Both the position numbers and the translations under genes were made by a program. A stretch of 64,000 nucleotides of DNA, from positions 1 to 64,000 of the forward strand of contig NZ_POXP01000003.1 in NCBI RefSeq assembly GCF_003044935.1. Direction: 5' to 3'. This DNA is from Neisseria subflava. Lineage in GTDB: Bacteria > Pseudomonadota > Gammaproteobacteria > Burkholderiales > Neisseriaceae. Shown here piece after piece: positions 9,104 through 17,642 of this stretch; the first letter of the stretch is position 1; each line of letters opens with the position of its first letter. Below the pieces are notes generated by a model. It worked only from the letters and a program-made list of their open reading frames with translations, searched no databases and was not told where the DNA came from.

Positions 9104-11281
9104 ATGTCACTACCCGTATTTCCCTATGGCAAATTAAGCTTTGCCGTCAGTCTGGCGCTGTGTTCGGCGTATTCTTTCGCAACCGAAGTAGAAAATACCC
9201 AGCCGCAAGAGCGTGTCGATTTACCGACAGTTACCGTCCAAGGTGTCGGAAAACAGACTACTTCCAACTACACCATTCCTGCTTCCTCTGTCGCAACAGG
9301 CATCCGCCTGACCCAGCGCGAAACGCCGCAGTCCTTGTCCGTTGTCACAGAAAAACAAATGGACGACCAAGGTTTGGATACCTTGCAGGACGTATTGAAA
9401 CAAACGCCAGGCGTGTTCCACAGCAAAATGGGCAACAACGTATCCGGCCACAGCCAATTTATTTCGCGCAGTCAGGCGATTGACAGCATTTCCGTAGACG
9501 GCGCGCCCAAATTCCTTTACGACGGTAAAGCCATCCGCCGCGGCACCAACAATCTGGACAGCACATTGTACGAACAAGTCGTCGTCGTGCGCGGCGCAAG
9601 CGGTTTGTCCAACGGCGGTATGGGCGAGCCGGGCGGTACGGTTGCTTTGGAACGCAAAAAACCGACTGCCAAGCCAGCCATCAGTGTGGAAGCCGGTGTC
9701 GGTTCGTGGAAACACTACCGCTTCGTCCTTGATGCCAATCAGCCTTTGAATGCAGACAATACCTTGCGCGGCCGCGCTATTTTGGTCAGCGACCATGGCG
9801 GCGATTACCTGCCGAGTACATCGCGCCATAATCACACTTTCTACGGTACTTTGTCTTACGATATCACGCCGCAAACCCAATGGCGCCTCGGTACGGAAAT
9901 ACACCGTTTCCGCAATACCGGCAGCTCGCGTTTCAGCTACCTGACCGCAGCAGGCAATCGTAAAGACGGATTCAAACCGTTTGAGTCTTCGCCACGCAGC
10001 AATTCGTCCGCACGCTGGGCATACGGCAAAGACACCAGTGCCGAAGTGTTCACTTCCCTCAGTCATGAGTTTGACAACGGCTGGAAACTGACAGGCGATT
10101 ACAGCCATGTTTCGGGCAAAAATGACATCGTTTCAGGCATTGCCGGTACTTATGTCATCAAATCCGACTATTCCGCGCTCTTTACGTCTGACCGCGATCG
10201 CAGCAAATACCGCGACCAGAATTTTTCATTGGCCTTGGACGGCCATTATCCGGCGTTGGGCCGCTCGCACGAGTTCAATGTCGGCATCAGCTATCAGGAC
10301 AACAAAGAAAACCTGTCTTTCTATGAAGAAGGCGAGTCGATGATTCCTGATTTGCGCCTCTTTAACGGCAACATCGCCAAACCCGATATGCCATATCTAC
10401 GCGATGGTTTTTCACACATGAAAAACCTGTCGGTTTACGGCTCGACCCGTTTCAAACTGACCGATAAGCTCGCCTTTATCGGCGGCAGCCGTTTTGTGGA
10501 TTGGCGTTACCGTTACAGCACTGACCGCAACAAATTCGCACACAGCAGCCACAAACAAAACGTTTTCATTCCTTATTTGGGCGTAACCTACGACATCGGC
10601 GACAATCTGACCGCCTATGCATCTTACACCACCATTTTCCGTCCGCAAGTACGTTACCTGACCAAAGACGGCGCGGCGCTCAAACCGCAGCGCGGCAAAA
10701 CCTACGAGACCGGTTTGAAAGCGTCATGGTTTGAAGGCCGTCTGAATGCTTCCGCCTCCGTCTTTATGAACAAACGCGACCATTTGGGCGTGGTTGCAGG
10801 CAAATTCGCGAATGGCGAGGAATACTACCGTGCAGCCGACAACACCACAACAAAAGGCGTGGAACTCTCTGTCGGCGGCCGCCTGAGCGACAAATGGCTG
10901 CTGAATGCGTCTTATGCACGTTCCAAAATCAAAGACAGCGAAGGTGTTCAACTGCATCCGTCTTATCCGGTTCATTTGTTCAAACTCTTTACCGCGTATG
11001 ACGTGACCGACCGTTTGAACCTGGGTGCCAACGTCAACTGGCAAAGCCGCAGCCACACGCTGGATGAATACCCTGCAGACATCAATCCGGCCGCCGCCGC
11101 CGCATTGACCCAACGTCCGTACGCAACGCTGGACTTGACCGGTCATTACAAAATTGGCAAATCCACCCGCATCAGTTTGGACTTTGAAAACGTGTTTAAC
11201 AAACGCTATCGCACCATGCCGGATATTCACGTTTACGGCACGCCGCGTAGTGTGACTGCAACGGTTAAACATACGTTCTAA
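9104..11281 (+). CDS. TonB-dependent siderophore receptor (FpvA/FhuE/FoxA type)
   Basis: An outer membrane receptor of 725 residues. It opens with a signal peptide (about residues 1-26, ending YSFA), then a plug domain with the siderophore-receptor signature (RETPQSLSVVT, LDVLKQTPGV-like, VVRGASGL, GEPGGTVALERK) and a 22-strand barrel ending in phenylalanine. Plug motifs place it with ferric hydroxamate or pyoverdine-like receptors, distinct from FetA. The start at 9104 is chosen because GGAG lies 6 bases upstream and the signal peptide begins there; an in-frame TTG at 9056 has no such site. No transporter genes are adjacent, and no good Fur box was found upstream. The ligand is unknown; probably a xenosiderophore. 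Confidence 0.88.
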   Translation: MSLPVFPYGKLSFAVSLALCSAYSFATEVENTQPQERVDLPTVTVQGVGKQTTSNYTIPASSVATGIRLTQRETPQSLSVVTEKQMDDQGLDTLQDVLKQTPGVFHSKMGNNVSGHSQFISRSQAIDSISVDGAPKFLYDGKAIRRGTNNLDSTLYEQVVVVRGASGLSNGGMGEPGGTVALERKKPTAKPAISVEAGVGSWKHYRFVLDANQPLNADNTLRGRAILVSDHGGDYLPSTSRHNHTFYGTLSYDITPQTQWRLGTEIHRFRNTGSSRFSYLTAAGNRKDGFKPFESSPRSNSSARWAYGKDTSAEVFTSLSHEFDNGWKLTGDYSHVSGKNDIVSGIAGTYVIKSDYSALFTSDRDRSKYRDQNFSLALDGHYPALGRSHEFNVGISYQDNKENLSFYEEGESMIPDLRLFNGNIAKPDMPYLRDGFSHMKNLSVYGSTRFKLTDKLAFIGGSRFVDWRYRYSTDRNKFAHSSHKQNVFIPYLGVTYDIGDNLTAYASYTTIFRPQVRYLTKDGAALKPQRGKTYETGLKASWFEGRLNASASVFMNKRDHLGVVAGKFANGEEYYRAADNTTTKGVELSVGGRLSDKWLLNASYARSKIKDSEGVQLHPSYPVHLFKLFTAYDVTDRLNLGANVNWQSRSHTLDEYPADINPAAAAALTQRPYATLDLTGHYKIGKSTRISLDFENVFNKRYRTMPDIHVYGTPRSVTATVKHTF

Positions 11282-11299
11282 TTGAAAAGAAAAATAGTG

Positions 11300-11351
11300 C
11301 AGGCCGTCTGAAAACCTAAATTATCGGGTTTTCAGACGACCTGAATTTTTT
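11300..11351 (+). terminator. Terminator after siderophore receptor
   Basis: CAGGCCGTCTGAAAACC (11300) pairs with GGTTTTCAGACGACCTG (to 11343), one base off the perfect uptake sequence, followed by seven T. Confidence 0.75.
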
Positions 11352-11428
11352 TCTCATATTGTTTTGATGTCAAACCTGACTAAAACTTGCTCGGTATCTT
11401 GAGCAAAGAAATCAAAATGACAGGCACA

Positions 11429-11457
11429 AAAAAGACCGGAACATATCCGGTCTTTTT
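11429..11457. terminator. Bidirectional terminator, serves aroG
   Basis: AAAAAGACCGGA (11429-11440) pairs with TCCGGTCTTTTT (11446-11457) around a five-base loop; T runs exist on both strands. It lies 13 bases past the aroG stop and is not built from uptake sequences. Confidence 0.85.
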
Positions 11458-11470
11458 AATGATTTCGCAC

Positions 11471-12514
11471 TTACGCTTGGTAACCTTTCGCTTCGGCAAG
11501 CAGGGCCAGCAATTCTTCAGTCGTATCCCAACCGATGCAGGCATCCGTAATACTTTGACCGTAAACTTCAGGCTTGTCTTGGCGGCCTTCAACCAAGTGG
11601 CTTTCCACCATCACGCCCATGATGTTTTCTTCACCGGCTTTCAGCTGCGCCGCAACATCGCGCGCTACATCCATTTGTTTGCGGAAGTCTTTACGGCTGT
11701 TGGCATGGCTGCAGTCCACCATCAGTTTGCTGCTCACGCCGGCTTTTTGAAGCTGCGCAACCGCGTCTTTAACGTGTTCTGCGCTGTAATTAGGCTCTTT
11801 ACCGCCGCGCAAAATCGCATGGCAATCAGGGTTGCCGCTGGTGTGGACAATCGCAGAATGACCGGCTTTGGTTACAGACAAAAAGTGGTGCGGATGATTG
11901 GCGGCACCGATGGCGTCGATGGCGATTTTCAGATTGCCGTCCGTACCGTTTTTAAAACCGACAGGGCAGGAGAGGCCGCTGGCCAATTCGCGGTGTACCT
12001 GGCTTTCAGTCGTACGCGCACCAATCGCGCCCCAAGAAATCAGGTCGGCGTAGTATTGCGGCGTAATCATGTCCAAGAATTCAGTCGAAGCAGGCATGCC
12101 CATTTCGTTCAAAGTCAGCAACAACTGACGCGCTTGGCGCAGGCCGTAGTTAATGTCAAACGTACCGTCCAAGTGCGGATCGTTAATCAGACCTTTCCAG
12201 CCAACAGTTGTACGCGGTTTTTCAAAATACACGCGCATTACAATCAGCAGCTCTTTCTCATATTTTTTGCGCAAAGGCAGCAATTTTTGCGCATATTCTA
12301 CCGCCGCCTTAGTATCGTGAATCGAGCATGGGCCGATAATGACCAGTAAACGGTTGTCGCGGCCGTGAACCAAATCCGAAATCTCATGACGCGTTTTATA
12401 AACTAAATTGGCAACCTGAGGCGTAACAGGCAGCTCATACAAATGTGCGATTGGAGGGAGTAACTCTTTGACTTCTTTGATCTTAATGTCATCGGTAGGG
12501 TGGTGTTGGGACAT
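11471..12514 (-). CDS. aroG: 3-deoxy-7-phosphoheptulonate synthase (DAHP synthase), AroG type
   Basis: First enzyme of the shikimate pathway: joins phosphoenolpyruvate and erythrose 4-phosphate to DAHP for aromatic amino acids. The 347-residue length and the class I-alpha motifs are normal: GPCSIHD (metal-ligand cysteine), RVYFEKPRTTVGWKGL (substrate phosphate), GARTTESQ, FKNGTDG, and CSHANSRKD with the metal-ligand histidine. Overall similarity is to the phenylalanine-inhibited AroG of E. coli; which amino acid inhibits it cannot be read with certainty. The upstream region (12515-12725) is very AT-rich and should contain its promoter. Confidence 0.95.
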   Translation of the reverse strand: MSQHHPTDDIKIKEVKELLPPIAHLYELPVTPQVANLVYKTRHEISDLVHGRDNRLLVIIGPCSIHDTKAAVEYAQKLLPLRKKYEKELLIVMRVYFEKPRTTVGWKGLINDPHLDGTFDINYGLRQARQLLLTLNEMGMPASTEFLDMITPQYYADLISWGAIGARTTESQVHRELASGLSCPVGFKNGTDGNLKIAIDAIGAANHPHHFLSVTKAGHSAIVHTSGNPDCHAILRGGKEPNYSAEHVKDAVAQLQKAGVSSKLMVDCSHANSRKDFRKQMDVARDVAAQLKAGEENIMGVMVESHLVEGRQDKPEVYGQSITDACIGWDTTEELLALLAEAKGYQA

Positions 12515-12725
12515 GATGGACTCTCTTGTTTATTTTTGATACAGGTTACAGGTTTTAGCAGAATTAAACAAGGCTTAGTTTTTTGTTTTAGCAATTTTAT
12601 TCTAAAATTTCTTTATTTTAATTATTTTATAGAATTTAAAATCAGTTTGTTTATAAAAATTAATATTTAATGCTATTTAAGAATTTTATTTATATAATAA
12701 AGGGTTTTGGGGTTTTATCAAAATA

Positions 12726-12755
12726 CAGGCCGTCTGAAAATGTTCAGACGGCCTG
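12726..12755. terminator. Inverted uptake-sequence terminator
   Basis: CAGGCCGTCTGAA and its complement with a four-base loop, placed between the aroG promoter region and the end of the convergently facing upstream gene on the minus strand. Confidence 0.7.
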
Positions 12756-12792
12756 AAGTCTTACATAGACCAAAAATTGAGAAGCGTGAAGG

Positions 12793-13470
12793 CTATCGAT
12801 ATTGTTCCAGCAAGGGCGAAGAGAAAGGAGTCCAATACACGCCTTTAAGGCCGCTTTCAACCAATTTGTCATTCAACCAAGTGTTACAAGTATTGAATAA
12901 ATGATAGCGCCCTTTGGCTTCGTAAAAAGCATCGTTAGATTGATGATGAATTCCTTTTAGCAAGATGGGGTGCCCATTTTTTTGTTGAAAACCGGCCAAG
13001 AGCGATTTTGTTAAATTCCTGTATTGCTCAGGCGTGACCAAAAATTTGACGACGTGGCTATTTTCTCGTGGTTCAAAAGGATAATAAGTAACATGAATCA
13101 GCGTACGGTTCAGCCCGCTTAATGCACCTAAAGCATTGGAGAAAGTCAAATCTTTCCACTCAGGCGTGTATAAATAAAAATTGCGCTCCCCCCAGCCTAA
13201 ACCGATATGCGTTATTTGAGGATTAGTAGAAAGCGTGTCTTTTGGATTGACGACATTCGACCAATCAAAAATATCATTCTTCAGCGGCATGACTACATCA
13301 GTATGCACGCCGTTACTGACTAAAAATAAAGTAATTTCCCCTTTGGGCTGCTCTTCATTAAGCGGCAATGAAGCCATCATCCAAGCAGACAAAAAATACA
13401 ATAGGGCAAAAATAGGGATAATCAGCGCTATTTTGCCGATTTTTTTGAGGATGTGAAGGAAGGAACGCAT
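12793..13470 (-). CDS. DUF2459 (TIGR02117) family protein
   Basis: A 225-residue protein with one N-terminal membrane segment (about residues 12-34), so mostly periplasmic and anchored. The family features are visible: SNGVHTDVVMPL early on, GLGWGERNFYLYTPEW in the middle, and the CNTWLNDKLVESGL stretch near the end. A His/Cys set of this sort is reminiscent of a cysteine-peptidase or acyltransferase fold, but no activity is known to me for this family. It is less GC-rich than its neighbours. It stands alone, with a terminator on each side. Confidence 0.75.
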   Translation of the reverse strand: MRSFLHILKKIGKIALIIPIFALLYFLSAWMMASLPLNEEQPKGEITLFLVSNGVHTDVVMPLKNDIFDWSNVVNPKDTLSTNPQITHIGLGWGERNFYLYTPEWKDLTFSNALGALSGLNRTLIHVTYYPFEPRENSHVVKFLVTPEQYRNLTKSLLAGFQQKNGHPILLKGIHHQSNDAFYEAKGRYHLFNTCNTWLNDKLVESGLKGVYWTPFSSPLLEQYR

Positions 13471-13596
13471 TCGTTTTTTTTAAAGGCAATTAAGTTTGAA
13501 GGTGTGTATTTTCCATTAAATTTGTACTTTTTTCATTAGAAATGAATAGATGGTATCTTGCGACTAATGATAAAAATGGTTGTTTAACTTGAATAA

Positions 13597-13631
13597 AAAA
13601 AGGCCGTCTGAAATATTCAGACGGCCTTTTT
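13597..13631. terminator. Inverted uptake-sequence terminator
   Basis: AAAAAGGCCGTCTGAA, a three-base loop and TTCAGACGGCCTTTTT form a perfect hairpin with T runs on both strands, 49 bases after the tannase-like gene on the minus strand. Confidence 0.8.
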
Positions 13632-13679
13632 CCAATTAAAACGGGATACCAAATCTCATCTCAATCCATGTTGGAACGC

Positions 13680-15182
13680 TTATTTTGCAGAGCTGCTGAC
13701 CTGTTTCATCCAGGCAAATAGTTCGTCCAAGTCATAATCGCCGCCGTGGCCGACATACCAAGGCAGGGCGTAGTCAACGGTTTGGCCGTTGTTTTGCAGT
13801 TTGGCGGCTAAGATGGCGGAGACTGCCAGTGAGGTGTCGCGGTCGTTGGTGCCGACGCGGATGCGCCAGTTTTGCGGCAGATTTACGCCCGGTTTGCCGA
13901 TGTAGTTGAGCGGGTTCATGATTTTGATGGTTTCTTCATCTGCGATTTCGGCGTTGGCGGCGGTGTTGTGTTGCATGGAGAACGCGGTGAAGTGGCGTTT
14001 GTCGACGGTATTGGTGCCGAAGAGTTGGTTTTCGCCTGTGCTTAAATCTACGCCGTCAAAGGCCGGCGGTGTTTTTTGGCGGCCGGCGGCTTTGGCGTAG
14101 GCATCGAAATCGACGGAGACGACTTTGCCTTTGCGGACGGTCAGCCAAGTGCGGTCTCTTAGGTCTTTGCCTGCATCAAGCTGGGCTTGTGCGGATTGGG
14201 CAATTAAACCGGCAATATGGTTTTTAAAGCTGCCGTTGCCTTGGGCGTCCAGTGTCAGGGGTTTGCCTTCGGGGGATTTCAGGTTCAGGCTGTTGAGGTA
14301 TGCGGGGTATAGGGGTTTGAGGAGGTCGGACAGTTTTTTCTCGTTATCGGTCAGTGTACCTGCGACCAGCTCGCGTTTGACGCGGTAGTCGAGCATGGAA
14401 ATGTTCATTTTTTTGTAGTCGTTGATACCGTTGAACTGCCATTCGTAAGCCATGTCGGCATGGTCCAAATCGGTAATCGGACAGTAGGCGGATACGGCGA
14501 AAACTTTGTCGCTGCCGTCTGCCGCTCCTAAGGCTTCGAGGTGGTTTTCGTAATCTTTTTGGTCGGCTGTTGCGCCTAAGAGGGCGGACATTGCGCCGCC
14601 TGCGCTTGTGCCGTTGGAAATGATTTTTTCGGCATCACCGGGCATGACTTTGTCGTTGGCTTTCAGGTAACGGACGGCGGCTTTCAAATCAACGATAGCG
14701 GCAGGTGCTTTACCGGTGGGTTCTGTCCGGCCGCGTGCGCCAGGGGATGCGACGACGTAGCCTTTGGAGAGGGCAACCAGGGCGGCGTTGGGCGATTTTT
14801 GGCCGTCTTCAGGCTCGCCGCGTTTGCCTTCTAAAGCAGGTTTGCCGGGTTTGGCCGGCATATAGCCGCCGATTTGGTTGGGCAGGAAAATCGGTGCGGT
14901 TTCGGCGTTGAAACCGTCTATCTCACCGCCGTTGTAATAGGCTTCGGGTACATAAATATTGATGATTTCGTAACGGGTATCGACAGGATTGCGGACGTAA
15001 ACTACGCCTTCGTAAGCGCGGAATTTAACCGCCTGACCGTTCACTTCGATGCTTTGTTCGGTGTATTTTTGTTTGGAGAAGTCTAGGTCGTAGGTGTCTG
15101 CGGTTTTGACGGAAGCGCAGGCGCTCAATCCCAGCGCGACAGAAACGGATAAGAGGGTTTTGTTTAGGGCGTTCATCATCAT
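13680..15182 (-). CDS. Tannase-like lipoprotein (subtype B tannase, alpha/beta hydrolase)
   Basis: A 500-residue lipoprotein: signal peptide and lipobox LSAC put the acylated cysteine at residue 22. The body matches bacterial subtype-B tannases, which split gallate esters of plant tannins. The nucleophile S193 sits in GTSAGG; D447 and H479 (GHGGDYDLDELFAW) complete a triad with spacing close to that of the Lactobacillus enzyme. The residues holding the galloyl ring there (a Lys, a Glu 14 later, and an Asp two after the catalytic Asp) have counterparts here in K370, E384 and D449. Those correspondences are from memory of the family and counted by hand. It follows the Slam gene in the same direction. 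Confidence 0.8.
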   Translation of the reverse strand: MMMNALNKTLLSVSVALGLSACASVKTADTYDLDFSKQKYTEQSIEVNGQAVKFRAYEGVVYVRNPVDTRYEIINIYVPEAYYNGGEIDGFNAETAPIFLPNQIGGYMPAKPGKPALEGKRGEPEDGQKSPNAALVALSKGYVVASPGARGRTEPTGKAPAAIVDLKAAVRYLKANDKVMPGDAEKIISNGTSAGGAMSALLGATADQKDYENHLEALGAADGSDKVFAVSAYCPITDLDHADMAYEWQFNGINDYKKMNISMLDYRVKRELVAGTLTDNEKKLSDLLKPLYPAYLNSLNLKSPEGKPLTLDAQGNGSFKNHIAGLIAQSAQAQLDAGKDLRDRTWLTVRKGKVVSVDFDAYAKAAGRQKTPPAFDGVDLSTGENQLFGTNTVDKRHFTAFSMQHNTAANAEIADEETIKIMNPLNYIGKPGVNLPQNWRIRVGTNDRDTSLAVSAILAAKLQNNGQTVDYALPWYVGHGGDYDLDELFAWMKQVSSSAK

Positions 15183-15220
15183 ACTTTCTGAAGAGGTGAA
15201 CGGATATGATAACCAATACT

Positions 15221-15268
15221 CAGGCCGTCTGAAACACCAAGTCGGGTTTCAGACGGCCTGATTTTTTT
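15221..15268 (+). terminator. Inverted uptake-sequence terminator between Slam and tannase genes
   Basis: CAGGCCGTCTGAAA pairs with TTTCAGACGGCCTG across a 12-base loop. The T run lies on the plus strand only, so its efficiency in the direction of the two flanking minus-strand genes is uncertain. Confidence 0.55.
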
Positions 15269-15466
15269 GTAGCGTTATGCGGTGTTGTACGTTACGTTTG
15301 TAAGGTAATATCGGTTTGAATTTTATCTATTTGATAAATATGAATTTAATAAGGCGTTGTGCCTTAAAAAATCTATTGATTCGGTATCTGTAAAAGTTTG
15401 AATCTGTCTTGTAAATCAGTATGCAGAACAGGCATTCTTGCTTTCTTCACAGATTGGTTCTGCTTG

Positions 15467-16942
15467 TCAGAACGTTTTGCTCAATTCGACAAACATTTTG
15501 GTTTTGCCGTATTCGTAGAACTTGTCGTTGCTCCATGTTTTGTTGTGGGCAATGGTCAGGCGTGGGGTGATGCCTTTGAAATGGAGGGCGCGATGCCATA
15601 CGCTCAGGGAGGCGGAGGCTTCTTTGTCGCGGCGGTTTTGTTCGTTGCTGAAGAAGCTGGGGGCTTGGTAATGGCGTTGGGCGGCGCTGAGGCGTAGGAC
15701 GGTGGAGAGGCCTTTGGGCCATTCTTGTCCCCATGTGGTGCGCAGGGCGTAGCGGTTGAAGCTGTCGCTTTTGTCGTCGCGGTTGCGTTCGCGGTAGAGG
15801 TCGATACCGGCTACCCAGTATTGGCGCGCGTTGCGGTAGTACACGATGGAGTTGCTGAGCAGTTGGCTGGTATTGTTGGAATGCTCGCGGCGGCTGTTTT
15901 TCAGACGGCCTGCTTCAAATGCGCTGAGGGTTTGCAGCTTGGGTTGCCACCAATGGTTGTAGTGGAGGCGTGCGCCGTTGGTGTAGGTGTAGGGGTCGTT
16001 GCCGTAGAAGCGGCGTTCGTGGAACGGGGTAATGCCGATATCGTTGTGCTGGTCGGCATAGCCGATGCCTGCTGAGAAGCGTGTGGTGAGGTCGTTGTAG
16101 TTGGTGTGTTTGGGGTAGATTTTGCCGTAGTGGTCTGCGCCTGCCGTGGCATAGAAGCCGCGTGGCAGCGACCATTTTTTTTCTGCACCGATTTGGTAAT
16201 GGATGGCGGTGGCATCGATGGGTTCGGGGAATGTCCAGCCTCGGAAGCAGTCGTCGTCAGGATAGGCAAGGCGCACGGCGCGGCATTGTTCGTCGTTCAG
16301 GTGGTTGCCCAGACGGCGTTGGCCGGGAGCTTGGTTAATGTTTTGTTCGCGCGTGATGTTCAAGCCGGCGTTGAATTGCCATGAGTCGCGTTCGCGTAGG
16401 GCTTTGCGGTAGGTTTCGAGGCGTTCTTGCAAGGCAGGAGGGAGGGATTCGGTTTGCAGTTTGTCGAACTGGTCGGCTGCGGCTTCGTTTTGTTTGTCTT
16501 CAAACAAGGCGGTTGCAAGCTGCCAGCGGACGGCGGAAGCATCGGGCTGCTCGGCGATAAAGCGGCGGTAATAGCCGACGGCTTCGGCGGCGCGCCCTTC
16601 AGATTGGGCAAGCAAACCTTTGGCATAGCGCGCCATGGCGCGGTCGTGTTCGGGCCATTGTTCGTAAATGGGCAAAACGGCTTTGATGCCGGGGATGTTG
16701 TGGGCGACGACGGCGGAATACATGACGCGTGCCAGTAATTCGGTGTTGGCAAGCAGGGTGTCGGCATCGACGTTGATGATTTTTTCAGACGGCCTGTTTG
16801 TCTGCTCGGCAGGGATGTTGTGCGTTTCAGGCTGTTGGGGTTCGGCTGTGTTGACTTGAAGCTCGGGTTTTACGTCAGGCGGCACATCGGCGGCTTGAAG
16901 GGAAAGGGGAAGGATGGCGAGGAGGAGCAGACGTTTTTTCAT
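15467..16942 (-). CDS. Surface lipoprotein assembly modifier (Slam) family outer membrane protein
   Basis: Slam proteins move lipoproteins through the outer membrane to the surface. This one has a signal peptide (residues 1-17, ending LQA), a periplasmic TPR-like part (to about residue 190, with LARVMYSAVVAHNIPG, YAKGLLAQSEG, RWQLATALFEDKQNEAA) and a C-terminal DUF560 barrel of about 300 residues ending in phenylalanine (FVELSKTF). The 491-residue length fits Slam1/Slam2. The start at 16942 is chosen because MKKRLLLLA begins a proper signal peptide; an upstream in-frame ATG at 17044 would bury it. The next lipoprotein gene downstream is the tannase-like one. Confidence 0.87.
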   Translation of the reverse strand: MKKRLLLLAILPLSLQAADVPPDVKPELQVNTAEPQQPETHNIPAEQTNRPSEKIINVDADTLLANTELLARVMYSAVVAHNIPGIKAVLPIYEQWPEHDRAMARYAKGLLAQSEGRAAEAVGYYRRFIAEQPDASAVRWQLATALFEDKQNEAAADQFDKLQTESLPPALQERLETYRKALRERDSWQFNAGLNITREQNINQAPGQRRLGNHLNDEQCRAVRLAYPDDDCFRGWTFPEPIDATAIHYQIGAEKKWSLPRGFYATAGADHYGKIYPKHTNYNDLTTRFSAGIGYADQHNDIGITPFHERRFYGNDPYTYTNGARLHYNHWWQPKLQTLSAFEAGRLKNSRREHSNNTSQLLSNSIVYYRNARQYWVAGIDLYRERNRDDKSDSFNRYALRTTWGQEWPKGLSTVLRLSAAQRHYQAPSFFSNEQNRRDKEASASLSVWHRALHFKGITPRLTIAHNKTWSNDKFYEYGKTKMFVELSKTF

Positions 16943-17043
16943 GGCAATGTTTGGAATGTTATCGGTATAAGTGGGCAGATTGTACAATGTTTTGAGTCGG
17001 AAATTTTGTAAACCGATTGCCATTTTATCTGATAAAGACGACA

Positions 17044-17083
17044 AAAGGCCGTCTGAAACCTGATGGGATTTCAGACGGCCTTT
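17044..17083. terminator. Inverted uptake-sequence terminator
   Basis: AAAGGCCGTCTGAAA and TTTCAGACGGCCTTT with a ten-base loop, 16 bases past the end of the minus-strand secreted protein gene at 17099. Confidence 0.75.
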
Positions 17084-17098
17084 GTTTGCGAGTCGGAT

Positions 17099-17470
17099 TT
17101 AGTTTTGATCCAAGTCCAAATCGGCTTTGTATTCGATACGGCCTTGGCCTTTGTCTTCGATGGAAACGTCCAGCTCTTGTTTGCCGCGTTTGAATTTCAG
17201 ATCAGCATCGTCGTGTTTGATTTCAGACTCAACCACATGGAAACCTTTGCTACGCGCGTGGGCGATCACTTTTTTGGCCAAGGAAGGAATGGAATTGCGT
17301 TGGCCGGAAAGTTCGGCTTCGTATTCAAATTCGCCGTCGCCTTGATGATCGGCTTTGATGGTGTGCGCGCCATCCGGACGGTAAATTTCGGAAGGCAGCG
17401 GGGAGGCGAATGCCGTGGCGGAGAAAAGAGCCAAAATGCCGGTGGCCAGTAACGATTTTGCTTTGGTCAT
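17099..17470 (-). CDS. Small secreted hypothetical protein
   Basis: A 123-residue periplasmic protein. It has a clear signal peptide (residues 1-22, ending AFA) and no lipobox. The mature part is charged and built of alternating beta-rich segments (DGEFEYEAELSG, ADLKFKRGKQELDVSIEDKGQGRIEYKADLDL), which resembles small periplasmic PepSY-like folds, but I do not recognise a named family. An AAAGGAAAACCG ribosome site precedes the ATG. It sits upstream of the Slam gene in the same direction, separated by a terminator and 156 bases, so a link to Slam is only positional. Confidence 0.7.
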   Translation of the reverse strand: MTKAKSLLATGILALFSATAFASPLPSEIYRPDGAHTIKADHQGDGEFEYEAELSGQRNSIPSLAKKVIAHARSKGFHVVESEIKHDDADLKFKRGKQELDVSIEDKGQGRIEYKADLDLDQN

Positions 17471-17642
17471 CGGTTTTCCTTTCTGAAAAGGGTTTTGAGA
17501 ACGAAATCATCTTATCGGCATGCCTGAGGGGGCGGCAAGCGGATAAACCTGATTTTACGCGCGGCTACATGATTTGTTTGGAGGACGTTGATTCTTTGCT
17601 TTGGGCTGGTGTTTGCTTGCAGAAAAATGCTGCTGGAAAGAC

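Noticed and set aside
11387-12349. 320-codon frame antisense to aroG
   Set aside because: Shadow of aroG; composition lacks protein-like pattern.
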